DNA from: a virus
Virus record (IMG/VR): IMGVR_UViG_3300022693_001297
Coordinates: 1 to 33,968 of that record
DNA: 33,968 nucleotides
Direction: 5' to 3' (one strand)
In this document: piece after piece, positions 8,168 through 14,734 of the stretch
Layout: each line of letters opens with the position of its first letter
How positions within the stretch are numbered: position 1 is the first letter of the stretch
The notes under the pieces: model-generated
Database searches by the model: none
Told to the model about the DNA's origin: nothing
The model's input: only the letters and a program-made list of their open reading frames with translations
Made by a program: the position numbers and the translations under genes

Positions 8168-8485
8168 ATGAGTGCATCGGATTACTACGAGAATGTTTTT
8201 GAGTTGCAAGACAGGCTGAGTAAATTAATCAAGACTTTAACTGAGGCCCAAAAGATCATAAGTCCATCACGAAAGGATCCGGAAACCTTTCCTGGGCTCA
8301 TTGATAGGACGCCAAAGGACAAGCAATTGGAGCTTCTAAGGAACGCCTGGATTGTATTGGAGCCGATTGACGATATGCCGGGATTCGGCTCTGATATTGA
8401 TGAATTGATCGAATCACTTGATGACGTAGAAAACTGCCCAATTAAATTAGAGCCCGCATTTCAGGGCTTCGAGGTAGGCGAGTGA
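8168..8485 (+). CDS. Hypothetical acidic early protein
   Basis: 105 residues with a Shine-Dalgarno (ggaggggg) upstream of ATG 8168. The N-terminal half is helical (ELQDRLSKLIKTLTEAQKII); the second half is acidic (DDMPGFGSDIDELIESLDD). No family, HTH or membrane segment recognised. It is the first gene after the early terminator, and its stop overlaps the GTG of a tiny membrane peptide, so the two are translationally coupled. An early regulatory or host-takeover function would fit the position but nothing in the sequence shows it. Confidence 0.65.
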   Translation: MSASDYYENVFELQDRLSKLIKTLTEAQKIISPSRKDPETFPGLIDRTPKDKQLELLRNAWIVLEPIDDMPGFGSDIDELIESLDDVENCPIKLEPAFQGFEVGE

Positions 8486-8583
8486 TTTCAACAATAATTA
8501 TCGGAACAATAGGAGCGGCCTGCATAACCTGGGCTCTGATTTATTTGCTCGATATTTTTAACCTGGACCTTTGGAGGGACTAG
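8482..8583 (+). CDS. 33-residue single-pass membrane peptide
   Basis: GTG 8482 overlaps the previous stop (GTGA), with gagg upstream in the preceding gene. The product is MISTIIIGTIGAACITWALI followed by YLLDIFNLDLWRD: one hydrophobic segment and a short acidic/aromatic tail. It ends just before the RecT-like gene and contains that gene's Shine-Dalgarno. Too short for ordinary gene callers; the coupling and membrane composition support it. Role unknown. Confidence 0.45.
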   Translation: MISTIIIGTIGAACITWALIYLLDIFNLDLWRD

Positions 8584-8585
8584 CG

Positions 8586-9470
8586 ATGGGACAAGAAACA
8601 GAAAGCCAATTACCAGTAAAGTTTGTACGACCTCAAATTATTCCGATCATTCCAAGGAATTATGAGGAAATTTATAAAATGGGGGAAATGCTTGCCAAAA
8701 CTGACATGGTTCCCAAGGATTACAAAGGCAAGCCTGCCAATACGATTGTGGCAATCCAAATGGGATTAGAAATAGGTCTGATGCCGATTCAGGCGGTCCA
8801 GAATATCGCTGTTATCAATGGACGACCTTCGCTGTGGGGTGATGCGCTTCTGGCCTTGTGTCAAGCATCAGGTCTTTTGGAATGGATTGAGGAAACCATT
8901 GAGGATGATTTTGCGGTCTGTGAGGTAAAGCGTAGAGGAGATATAAAGATCGGAAGGCAGAAATATACCGTTGCAGATGCGAAAAGGGCGAATCTGTGGG
9001 GAAAGGCCGGGTCATGGACAACCAACCCAAAAAGAATGCTCCAGATGAGGGCTCGGGGTTTTGGCCTTCGGGATAAGTTTGCAGATATATTGAAAGGTAT
9101 TCAATCGGCGGAAGAACAAAGGGACTTTATTGACGTTGAACCTATCATTGTTACCGAAGTTAAAGAAGAAAAGAAGATAGAGGAAACAAGAAAGGTTCTG
9201 GACGATCAAAAACCTAATCTGGAATTACTCAAAGATGCGGCTAAATCTCCTTCGGACGATATTCCGGTGGATAGCGTTCCACCGGAAACCACAAAAGCCC
9301 TGATTAGTACCGATCAATTCACTGTCTTTTTAGATAAGGTCAGAGAATTGAAAATATCGAATAAAAAATTGGTTGAGTTTGCGAAAAACAACGGGTTTGA
9401 CGATGCCTCGCAAATCACCACAGACAAATATGATGGAATGCTTGAAGGCTTGGAGCATTTAACTAAATAA
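8586..9470 (+). CDS. recT: RecT-like single-strand annealing protein
   Basis: 294 residues from ATG 8586, chosen because ggaggg lies 7 bases upstream; a TTG at 8571 would put the site inside the gene. The N-terminal two-thirds show the pattern of RecT-family phage recombinases: IPRNYEE..KMGEMLAKTDMVP, AIQMGLEIGLMPIQAVQNI, NGRPSLWGDALLAL and MLQMRARGFGLRDKF. These proteins anneal complementary single strands in phage recombination and replication. The C-terminal ~100 residues are charged and variable, perhaps for protein contacts. It is followed 28 bases later by an SMC/RecF-like ATPase, a frequent partner. No exonuclease gene of the usual RecE/Exo type was recognised beside it. Confidence 0.75.
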   Translation: MGQETESQLPVKFVRPQIIPIIPRNYEEIYKMGEMLAKTDMVPKDYKGKPANTIVAIQMGLEIGLMPIQAVQNIAVINGRPSLWGDALLALCQASGLLEWIEETIEDDFAVCEVKRRGDIKIGRQKYTVADAKRANLWGKAGSWTTNPKRMLQMRARGFGLRDKFADILKGIQSAEEQRDFIDVEPIIVTEVKEEKKIEETRKVLDDQKPNLELLKDAAKSPSDDIPVDSVPPETTKALISTDQFTVFLDKVRELKISNKKLVEFAKNNGFDDASQITTDKYDGMLEGLEHLTK

Positions 9471-9498
9471 ACTCACCTTAACTAATACTGGAGGAACC

Positions 9499-10779
9499 AT
9501 GAAAATAAACAAGATTCAAATTCAAAACATTTTAGGAATTGACAGGCTGGAGTTTGAGCCGGGAAAGATAACCACAATTTCCGGGCAGAATGCTTCGGGC
9601 AAGACCTCCGTTCTTGAGGCCATTAAAGGGGCTCTCGGCGGTGGTCATGATGGAACCCTGCTTAAAAATGGGAAAGATGAAGGCCAAGTCGTTCTGATTT
9701 TCGATAACGGTGAAACCCTTACAAAGAAAATGAACCGCGACAAGTCCACTCTTGTCATGGAAGGTTCGGACGGTAAAAAAATGAAACTCGGTCCCTCTTA
9801 TCTAAAGGAGATCATCGATTCTGTGGGTATCAATCCTATTCAGATATTGACTGCCGATCCTAAAACCAGAATAAAACTCCTCCTTGATTCTGTGCCGATG
9901 GAATTGCCGGTTGATGAAATCAAACTCATCACTGGCTTAGACCGGTCGGGTGATACAGGGCATCCTTTGAGGGTTATTGAAGATATCAAAAAAGATATTT
10001 TTGAGGAACGGGCTTATATCAATGCCGAGGTTAAAAAAGGGAAAGCAAGGGCCGAAGAAATGAATAAAACAATCCCCTGGCAAAAGGATAAAAAGGATTG
10101 GGCGGTCGAGGGTAGCGTTTTGAGAACTGAATTAGAAAAAAAGAATGGGGGTAAGCAATCCCGTATAGCTGATCTTGCTACGAAATATGACACTGCCATT
10201 ATTGAGGTAAAAGAAAAGGCACAAAAAGATATTGATGTGATTCAGAAAGACCTTGCTGATTTTCTTGAAAAGTTACGGGTTCAGGACCGTGAAATTATTG
10301 ACCGTATCAATACGGAAACCAACCCGGAAATTGATGAATTAAAGGGGAAGATCACGGAAGCAGATATCAACTCAAAGAATCAAGCGAAAATCTCTACTGC
10401 CATTGAATATGTGGAAAAACACAAACAGGAAATCGAGCTACAGAAAAAGGCCGCGCTTTCTCAGACAGGGATGCTTGAATCATTGGATACCCTCAAGGCT
10501 GAACTTATGGAGAATCTTCCCATTGAAAATTTGGAGGTCCGGAACGGAGATATTTATATAAGCGGGGTTCCTTTCGACACCTTGAACGAAGCCGCGAAAA
10601 TTACTTTTTGTTTGTTTGTGGCTGGTCTGCGAAAGAGCAAACTTCCGCTTGTTTGTGTGGATGGTCTGGAGTCCTTGGACGAAAGCACTTTTCAAAAATT
10701 CGTAGAACTTGCAGAGAAAACCGATATGCAGTTTTTTGTTACGCGGGTAAGTGAAGATAAAAACCTGACTTTAAAATAG
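9499..10779 (+). CDS. SMC/RecF-like AAA ATPase of phage recombination
   Basis: 426 residues. N-terminal Walker A GQNASGKTS (residues 29-37) is preceded by the strand-turn MKINKIQIQNILGIDRLEFE typical of RecF/SbcC/Rad50 heads. The middle (~150-310) is a charged helical region able to form a coiled coil. The C-terminal head half has LNEAAKITFCLFVAG in the signature position and VCVDGLESLD (D388) as Walker B. The usual Glu directly after the Asp is Gly here, so ATP turnover may be slow or use another residue. It is probably a DNA-bound ATPase acting with the upstream RecT-like annealing protein. Shine-Dalgarno ggagg is well placed. ATPase assignment is firm, exact role inferred. Confidence 0.75.
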   Translation: MKINKIQIQNILGIDRLEFEPGKITTISGQNASGKTSVLEAIKGALGGGHDGTLLKNGKDEGQVVLIFDNGETLTKKMNRDKSTLVMEGSDGKKMKLGPSYLKEIIDSVGINPIQILTADPKTRIKLLLDSVPMELPVDEIKLITGLDRSGDTGHPLRVIEDIKKDIFEERAYINAEVKKGKARAEEMNKTIPWQKDKKDWAVEGSVLRTELEKKNGGKQSRIADLATKYDTAIIEVKEKAQKDIDVIQKDLADFLEKLRVQDREIIDRINTETNPEIDELKGKITEADINSKNQAKISTAIEYVEKHKQEIELQKKAALSQTGMLESLDTLKAELMENLPIENLEVRNGDIYISGVPFDTLNEAAKITFCLFVAGLRKSKLPLVCVDGLESLDESTFQKFVELAEKTDMQFFVTRVSEDKNLTLK

Positions 10780-10787
10780 AGCAGATT

Positions 10788-10994
10788 ATGGACAAATACG
10801 AAAAAGATTTCAGAATCGAAGATATGAAGAGCAAGACTGTAGATCAAATGACTTGGAAATTGTTTACTCAAAAGTTTGGGAAAGAAGCATATCTATGGAT
10901 GTGTAAAAACGTAAATGGAGGGAAAATATATGTCCCTGAAATCGACACACAGCTTAAACCGGCAAGATTAAGAATAAATGAGATTGCGGAGTAA
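10788..10994 (+). CDS. Hypothetical 68-residue protein
   Basis: Small soluble protein starting 9 bases after the ATPase gene, with a poor Shine-Dalgarno, so it may depend on coupling. The composition is charged with aromatics (MTWKLFTQKFGKEAYLWMCK). No family recognised. Its last codons form the left arm of a three-way-junction RNA structure that follows the gene. Confidence 0.5.
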   Translation: MDKYEKDFRIEDMKSKTVDQMTWKLFTQKFGKEAYLWMCKNVNGGKIYVPEIDTQLKPARLRINEIAE

Positions 10995-11049
10995 TCCGGC
11001 TGGTACCCGGTGGCCCTGGGAGATACCTCCTAGTCCCAGGGCTCTCCGC
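10986..11049 (+). ncRNA. Three-way-junction RNA structure / terminator-like element
   Basis: An outer stem GCGGAG (10986-10991) / CTCCGC (11044-11049) encloses two hairpins: CCGG/CCGG (10996-10999 with 11007-11010) and a 9-bp GCCCTGGGA/TCCCAGGGC (11013-11021 with 11034-11042). The right side is followed by tttacttttt. The outer left arm overlaps the stop of the preceding gene. It could be an elaborate terminator or attenuator, a processing site, or a structured regulatory RNA upstream of the next gene. All pairings are perfect and nested. Confidence 0.55.
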
Positions 11050-11075
11050 TTTACTTTTTAAAAGGAAAAATAAAA

Positions 11076-11318
11076 ATGCCCAAAGTAAAAATTGTCAAAG
11101 AAAATCCAAATGATGAGGAAATCCCCTTTGAAATTATTCAAGAGAGCATTGTTCGTCTTTCTCAGCTAGGTAAAAATATTAAAAAATCTAGGCTGACTGA
11201 CAGGGCTGTAGTGCTCCTAATTAAAGACATGACAGATGCCCCGATGGTTTGGATTAGAAAAGTTTTAAATGCCATCCCTGAATTAGAAAAAACCTATATT
11301 AAAGAAAGTAAAAAATAA
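11076..11318 (+). CDS. Hypothetical basic protein
   Basis: 80 residues starting 26 bases after the three-way-junction RNA, with a Shine-Dalgarno (aaaagga) at slightly long spacing. It is Lys-rich and mostly helical (ITDRA-like core: LTDRAVVLLIKDMTDAP). The stop overlaps the next start (TAATG). Its position just ahead of integrase would suit an excisionase or directionality factor, but no winged-helix or HTH pattern is evident, so function stays unknown. Confidence 0.6.
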   Translation: MPKVKIVKENPNDEEIPFEIIQESIVRLSQLGKNIKKSRLTDRAVVLLIKDMTDAPMVWIRKVLNAIPELEKTYIKESKK

Positions 11319-11491
11319 TGACCAAATTAATACTTATTAGAGACAAGCCTGTGCCGAAGGTGGATAAGGAAATTTGGAACGATGCCAATAATATGTTCAG
11401 CAGTTCCCCAAATTCTAAACAAGAAAGCCGGGAGTATACAGAGGAAGAGTTAAAAGACAGGCGTTACCGTAGTTCGGGAAAATACAGATGA
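11318..11491 (+). CDS. Hypothetical 57-residue protein upstream of integrase
   Basis: Starts at ATG 11318 overlapping the previous stop (TAATG) and ends overlapping the integrase start (ATGA at 11488), so the three genes are translationally coupled. The product begins MTKLILIRDKPVPKVDKEIW and has a Ser/Glu-rich, probably disordered second half ending in RRYRSSGKYR. No family recognised. The tight coupling to integrase suggests a recombination accessory role, by inference only. Confidence 0.5.
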   Translation: MTKLILIRDKPVPKVDKEIWNDANNMFSSSPNSKQESREYTEEELKDRRYRSSGKYR

Positions 11492-12546
11492 ATCCAGCAA
11501 TAAATTCAAATCGTGATATATATACCTCCAGGTACCAATCACTGGAGAATCATGAAATGATGAGATTAAAACCCCCTAAAAAAGGACCGCGAGGGAAACC
11601 GCGCCGCTATCATTCTAATTTCAGACATGAAGGGAAAAAGATAGAGATTCCATTAGATGCTACGGAATTTGAACAGAAGAAAGCCGTTGCTCGATTAGGA
11701 GAAATATTTAAAGATTTAGAAAACGGCATCCATCCTCAGTCAATCCGACAACGAATCAAAAACCTGAAAATCAAAAAGAAGGTTATCCAGCGCAATCAAG
11801 AGATTCTTGATACCCACCTGTACCCGTTCTTCGGTCTGTTCCGTCCTCGGGATGTGGACTTGGAATTGATTGCAGAATATATCGAATACCGTTATGGATT
11901 GAATGACCAGGGAAAACTGCAGGCCGTTCACAATACCATTGACAAAGAGCTTATTGTTTTGCAAATGCTGGTCCGGACGGTGGACAAGCACTGGATTGTC
12001 CCACGCCCCGATTATGAGCATATTCAGCGCAAAGGTGAACTTCACCCCCTAACCTTTGAACAAATCCAAATTACGGCTCTCTCAGTTCCCGCCAGATACC
12101 TTGTTATCTATTGGGTGATGGCATACACCGGGCTAGATATCTCCGATGTGACCGGGCTCAGGCAATTCGAGGTTAAGGCTGGATGGATCAATAGCAAGCG
12201 CGGAAAAACTAAAATAGATATTCATATTTCTATCTGCAAAGAACTTCAGGAACAATTCAATAAATTGCCAATTAACCTGGACCCGAATGCTTCGCTCTTC
12301 CCGGACATTGAAAACGACAAGGTTTCCAAGGAAATAATCAGGGCATTTAAACACGCTGGCTTTCCTGGCTATGGCTCCAAATATTTGCGCCGGTTCGTAG
12401 CTTCTGACATGGGGAAAAATGGCTACAGCGAAACATTGATCGGCAGAATGCTTTCCCATGCCCCAGGTTCAAAACTAACGGCTGGTTATATCAGGCCATA
12501 CGACAACGATTTAATAGAGGCTTTTGCCTGTGTTGGGAGGATATGA
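11488..12546 (+). CDS. int: Tyrosine integrase
   Basis: 352 residues. The N-terminal basic region (RLKPPKKGPRGKPRRY) and a SAM-like core-binding domain (~85-175) precede the catalytic domain. Catalytic features seen: the beta-hairpin Lys in RGKTKID, box II LRRF (R301), His in MLSHAPG (H324) and the nucleophile Tyr in LTAGYIRP (Y334), with normal R-H (23) and H-Y (10) spacing. Box I reads TGLDISDVTGL, so the usual catalytic Arg is Asp (D217). It directs site-specific recombination between the downstream attP (tRNA 3' end, ~13685-13709) and the bacterial tRNA gene. ATGA overlaps join it to genes on both sides. Confidence 0.9.
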   Translation: MNPAINSNRDIYTSRYQSLENHEMMRLKPPKKGPRGKPRRYHSNFRHEGKKIEIPLDATEFEQKKAVARLGEIFKDLENGIHPQSIRQRIKNLKIKKKVIQRNQEILDTHLYPFFGLFRPRDVDLELIAEYIEYRYGLNDQGKLQAVHNTIDKELIVLQMLVRTVDKHWIVPRPDYEHIQRKGELHPLTFEQIQITALSVPARYLVIYWVMAYTGLDISDVTGLRQFEVKAGWINSKRGKTKIDIHISICKELQEQFNKLPINLDPNASLFPDIENDKVSKEIIRAFKHAGFPGYGSKYLRRFVASDMGKNGYSETLIGRMLSHAPGSKLTAGYIRPYDNDLIEAFACVGRI

Positions 12547-12548
12547 GG

Positions 12549-12791
12549 ATGGATGAATTTATTTTGTTGGCAAAATTTAGTCCTAAAATATTAGATAACA
12601 TTCGTAAAGAAATGGTTCCTTTTATTGGGAAAATTTTAGAATTGAACATATCTTTTTTCCAAGATGAAGGTGTTTATGCAAATCAACAAGTATATGTTTC
12701 AACTCTTAAATCGGAAGTTCCTGGTTTTTGGATTCCAGAAGAAGATTTGATCTTTTTAAAAAGGAGGTATGAGGATGGATTATTGGGCTGA
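12549..12791 (+). CDS. Hypothetical 80-residue protein
   Basis: Start at ATG 12549, eight bases after gggagg; the earlier in-frame ATG at 12543 is only 2 bases from it. It is hydrophobic/aromatic but without a clear membrane segment (LAKFSPKILDNIRKEMVPFI). It ends KRRYEDGLLG, overlapping the next start. No family recognised. It belongs to a run of four small genes opened by near-identical initiation sequences. Confidence 0.5.
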   Translation: MDEFILLAKFSPKILDNIRKEMVPFIGKILELNISFFQDEGVYANQQVYVSTLKSEVPGFWIPEEDLIFLKRRYEDGLLG

Positions 12792-13089
12792 ATGTATAAG
12801 TGAAGCGTTAGACGATGCCAAACTGAAAGCATCTAAGGAACAAATTGAAAATATAGCGGGATGGGTTGAGGGGGCGCATGAAAATTATGGAATGGCGTTT
12901 GGGCATGATTGTATTCCAAATCCGCAAACTCTTGAGATTGAAAAACTAGCCAAGGAATTACAAAAAGAACGGGAAAAAGTTTTGTGTCAAGAATGCAATG
13001 GGGCTGGAAGCATAACTTCCTATGGTCCCGTACACAGTGCCACATCACAATGCAGTAATTGTAGGGGCGAAGGTCGATATAATTTATAG
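12775..13089 (+). CDS. Small protein with DnaJ-like zinc motif
   Basis: 104 residues from ATG 12775, chosen because aaggagg lies 8 bases upstream; ATG 12769 is too close to it. The N-terminal half is helical and acidic. The C-terminus holds two CxxCxGxG units (CQECNGAG and CSNCRGEG), the zinc-binding pattern of DnaJ cysteine-rich domains, here a single pair of half-sites forming one probable zinc site. Such short zinc proteins are common among phage early genes; the partner is unknown. It overlaps the end of the previous gene. Confidence 0.6.
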   Translation: MDYWAECISEALDDAKLKASKEQIENIAGWVEGAHENYGMAFGHDCIPNPQTLEIEKLAKELQKEREKVLCQECNGAGSITSYGPVHSATSQCSNCRGEGRYNL

Positions 13090-13128
13090 GGCCGTGGGCA
13101 AAGTAACCATTAAAAAGGAGGTGTGAGG

Positions 13129-13233
13129 ATGGATAAAGATGAAAAAGATTTTGGATTTTTGAATTTCTTTGACCTTATGGCGATAATTGTGGTGAGTATT
13201 TGTCTTATTGTTTATGGGCTATCCAGTTGTTAG
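13129..13233 (+). CDS. 34-residue single-pass membrane peptide
   Basis: ATG 13129 lies 8 bases after aaaaaggagg, the same initiation cassette as its neighbours. The product MDKDEKDFGFLNFFDLMAII continues VVSICLIVYGLSSC: an acidic N-terminus and one hydrophobic segment ending in a Cys. No family recognised. The strong, repeated ribosome site argues that it is expressed. Confidence 0.5.
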   Translation: MDKDEKDFGFLNFFDLMAIIVVSICLIVYGLSSC

Positions 13234-13257
13234 TTTTTCTAAAAAGGAGGTATGAGG

Positions 13258-13611
13258 GTGCATGAAATTAAGTTTAGAGCTTGGGGGCCAAATTCCAAAC
13301 ATCTGTGGGGATGGGAAGAATTAAAAGGATTGTCCTTTGTTGATCTCACGATCATAGGTGAAAAAATATTAATGCAATTCACCGGCCTTAAAGACAAAAA
13401 CGGCAAAGAGATTTATGAGGGGGATGTTGTTTTGAACAACGGCAGCACATCTCAAATGAAAGATAGAGAAATAGTAAAACTTATAGATGGGGGTTTCTAT
13501 CCCTTTGCAATTATTGCATGGGAAGGCACTATTGATCCTGCTATCTGTGAAGCAATCGGCAACATCTACGAGAACCCGGAATTACTAGCCGTGGACAAAG
13601 CGGGGACATAG
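13258..13611 (+). CDS. YopX-like phage protein
   Basis: 117 residues from GTG 13258, placed 8 bases after aaaaaggagg; an ATG six bases earlier is too near the site. HEIKFRAWGPNSKHLWGWEEL and LMQFTGLKDKNGKEIYEGDVV are hallmark segments of the YopX family, widespread in phages and prophages and of unknown biochemical function (oligomeric beta-rich proteins). The C-terminal IGNIYENPELL also fits. Its final codons overlap the first of three direct repeats around attP, so the gene borders the integration region. Confidence 0.8.
   Translation: MHEIKFRAWGPNSKHLWGWEELKGLSFVDLTIIGEKILMQFTGLKDKNGKEIYEGDVVLNNGSTSQMKDREIVKLIDGGFYPFAIIAWEGTIDPAICEAIGNIYENPELLAVDKAGT
13591..13608 (+). repeat. attP direct repeat 1 (putative integrase arm site)
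   Basis: GTGGACAAAGCGGGGACA, one base different from repeat 2. It lies in the last codons of the YopX-like gene, about 95 bases to the left of the tRNA-like core. Short direct repeats on both sides of an attP core are typical arm-type integrase or Xis binding sites. Confidence 0.55.
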
Positions 13612-13684
13612 TGGTTTTTGGGTGTTCTCAAAATGTCTGTAAAGGTTGATTTAGTAAAGGTTTAGAGTGCGTGCATGAGGGATG

Positions 13685-13709
13685 AGTTCGACTCTCCCCA
13701 TCGGCACCA
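13685..13709 (+). other. attP: attP core: 3' end of a tRNA gene
   Basis: The segment AGTTCGACTCTCCCCATCGG (13685-13704) followed by CACCA reads as the T-loop (TTCGACT), 3' T-stem, 3' acceptor strand (CATCGGC), discriminator A and CCA of a tRNA. The upstream half of the T-stem does not pair, so this is not a functional tRNA but the piece that restores the host tRNA on integration. An acceptor strand CATCGGC predicts a host tRNA starting GCCGATG, most like tRNA-Leu. Confidence 0.75.
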
Positions 13710-13761
13710 TCCTTCCTGTTAAATCAATCAAAACATTTAAACATAACACTTTAGCTTTTTG

Positions 13762-13787
13762 AGAATGCCTATTTTATAGGCTATTCT
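13762..13787 (+). other. Hairpin in the attP region
   Basis: AGAATGCCTAT and ATAGGCTATTCT form an 11-bp stem with a TTT loop and a single bulged T. It lies directly beside direct repeat 2. No clear T run follows, so it may be a protein-binding inverted repeat, not a terminator. Confidence 0.5.
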
Positions 13788-13788
13788 T

Positions 13789-13806
13789 GTGGACAAAGTG
13801 GGGACA
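13789..13806 (+). repeat. attP direct repeat 2 (putative integrase arm site)
   Basis: GTGGACAAAGTGGGGACA, on the replication side of the core, about 80 bases away. It shares 17 of 18 bases with repeat 1 in the same orientation. Confidence 0.6.
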
Positions 13807-13811
13807 GAATT

Positions 13812-13884
13812 GCCGATTGTGGAATGAGAGTCACCATTCGTGGGGTAGCACCCCAAACGAGGGGGTAGTGTCCCTCCGATCGGC
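13812..13884 (+). ncRNA. tRNA-sized four-way-junction element
   Basis: An outer stem GCCGAT (13812-13817) / ATCGGC (13879-13884) encloses three hairpins: GAATG/CATTC (13822-13826 with 13835-13839), TGGGGT/ACCCCA with loop AGC (13841-13846 with 13850-13855) and GAGGG/CCCTC (13859-13863 with 13872-13876). Length is 73 bases, cloverleaf-like, and the outer stem matches the acceptor stem predicted for the attB tRNA. A TTCRA T-loop and a normal anticodon loop are missing, so it is not a standard tRNA. It could be a degenerate tRNA-Leu relic, a tRNA mimic or a cruciform protein-binding site. Confidence 0.45.
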
Positions 13885-13893
13885 TCACTAATT

Positions 13894-13908
13894 GTGGACA
13901 AAGTGGGG
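13894..13908 (+). repeat. attP direct repeat 3 (putative integrase arm site)
   Basis: GTGGACAAAGTGGGG, identical to the first 15 bases of repeat 2 and spaced 105 bases from it. It lies just upstream of the replication gene leader. Confidence 0.6.
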
Positions 13909-13951
13909 TTATACCTGGTGGAAGATGTAAACCTAAGAAAATCTATACCAT

Positions 13952-14734
13952 ATGATCAATAAATCTCCAGCCTTTCAGTTTTATCCAGATGATTGGAATA
14001 ACGATATAAATGTTATTGCTATGTCACCGGAGGAAGAGGGGCATTATATTCGATTGTGTGGTATTTGTTGGAAGGAAGGATTTTTACCGGCAGATATTCC
14101 ATCTCTCCAAAGCCTATTAAAACGCACTTGCAAAACCATCGAAAAAATAGTGAAATGTTTTTATATAAATCCTAAAAATAATACTCAACTTTTACACAAA
14201 AGATTGGAGAAAGAGCGCAAAAAACAGAAGGCTTGGAAAATTAAGTGTGCTAGGGGTGGTCGTAAATCCAGGAAACAAAAGGAGTTAGAGGTAAAAAATA
14301 AAGATAAGGGTACTTCAAGTACCCTTGTAAGTAAAACGCAAGTAAAGGGTAACACTATGGTTTCTGTTTCTAACTCTGTTTCTAACTCTGTTTCTAAACC
14401 ATATACCCCTGGGGATTATTTTGAAGAGGATTGGGAAAGATATCCCCGAAAAGCTGGAAATAAGAAAAAAGCAAAATCCTGTTACTTAAAATCAGTCAAT
14501 AGCCAATCGAAAAGACAAGCTTTCCTAGCCAAGATGGAGGCTTATGTTGCCAGTGTTAACGACCCAGAATATTTACAGCATGGGGAAACCTTTTTCCGCA
14601 ATTGGGAGCCTTTGATTGTTCCGGAAAAAAACATACCACCGGCAAAGCAAACAACTGGAAGTAAAAAGTTAGAACAGATCCAACGGCTGATGAGAGAAGG
14701 ACCTGATAATAAACTTCTGGAGGAGCAATTATGA
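13952..14734 (+). CDS. Phage replication initiation protein (DUF1376-type)
   Basis: 260 residues. The N-terminus SPAFQFYPDDWNND and EEGHYIRLCGICW are diagnostic of DUF1376, a winged-helix-like domain found at the N-terminus of phage replication proteins. A basic linker (RKKQKAWKIKCARGGRKSRKQ) and a Ser/Val repeat (VSNSVSNSVS) follow. The C-terminal part (W..YPRKAGNKKKAKSCY) resembles replication proteins of the lambda O type. It probably recognises the origin and recruits helicase with the next gene product. The start has only a weak ribosome site. It overlaps the following gene by ATGA. No iteron cluster was seen within the gene. Confidence 0.7.
   Translation: MINKSPAFQFYPDDWNNDINVIAMSPEEEGHYIRLCGICWKEGFLPADIPSLQSLLKRTCKTIEKIVKCFYINPKNNTQLLHKRLEKERKKQKAWKIKCARGGRKSRKQKELEVKNKDKGTSSTLVSKTQVKGNTMVSVSNSVSNSVSKPYTPGDYFEEDWERYPRKAGNKKKAKSCYLKSVNSQSKRQAFLAKMEAYVASVNDPEYLQHGETFFRNWEPLIVPEKNIPPAKQTTGSKKLEQIQRLMREGPDNKLLEEQL

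Larger units (their letters stand above)
13612..13951. other. attP region without protein genes
   Basis: The 340 bases between the YopX-like gene and the replication gene hold the tRNA-derived attP core, two of three direct repeats, a hairpin (13762-13787), a near-consensus IHF-like site (13726-13738, one mismatch) and a tRNA-sized four-way-junction sequence (13812-13884). No convincing ORF was found. Confidence 0.65.

Noticed and set aside
8571-8585. TTG start extending the RecT-like protein by five residues
   Set aside because: The extension would begin on top of the Shine-Dalgarno that serves ATG 8586.
13685-13709. Functional tRNA gene at the attP core
   Set aside because: Only the 3' part is present; the 5' T-stem strand does not pair and no anticodon or D arm precedes it.
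13591-13908. CRISPR array
   Set aside because: Only three direct repeats, with spacings of about 180 and 87 bases containing other structures, and no cas genes.
14368-14400. Iteron-like origin in the Ser/Val repeat of the replication gene
   Set aside because: Only about three short tandem units of low-complexity coding sequence; not enough for an origin call.
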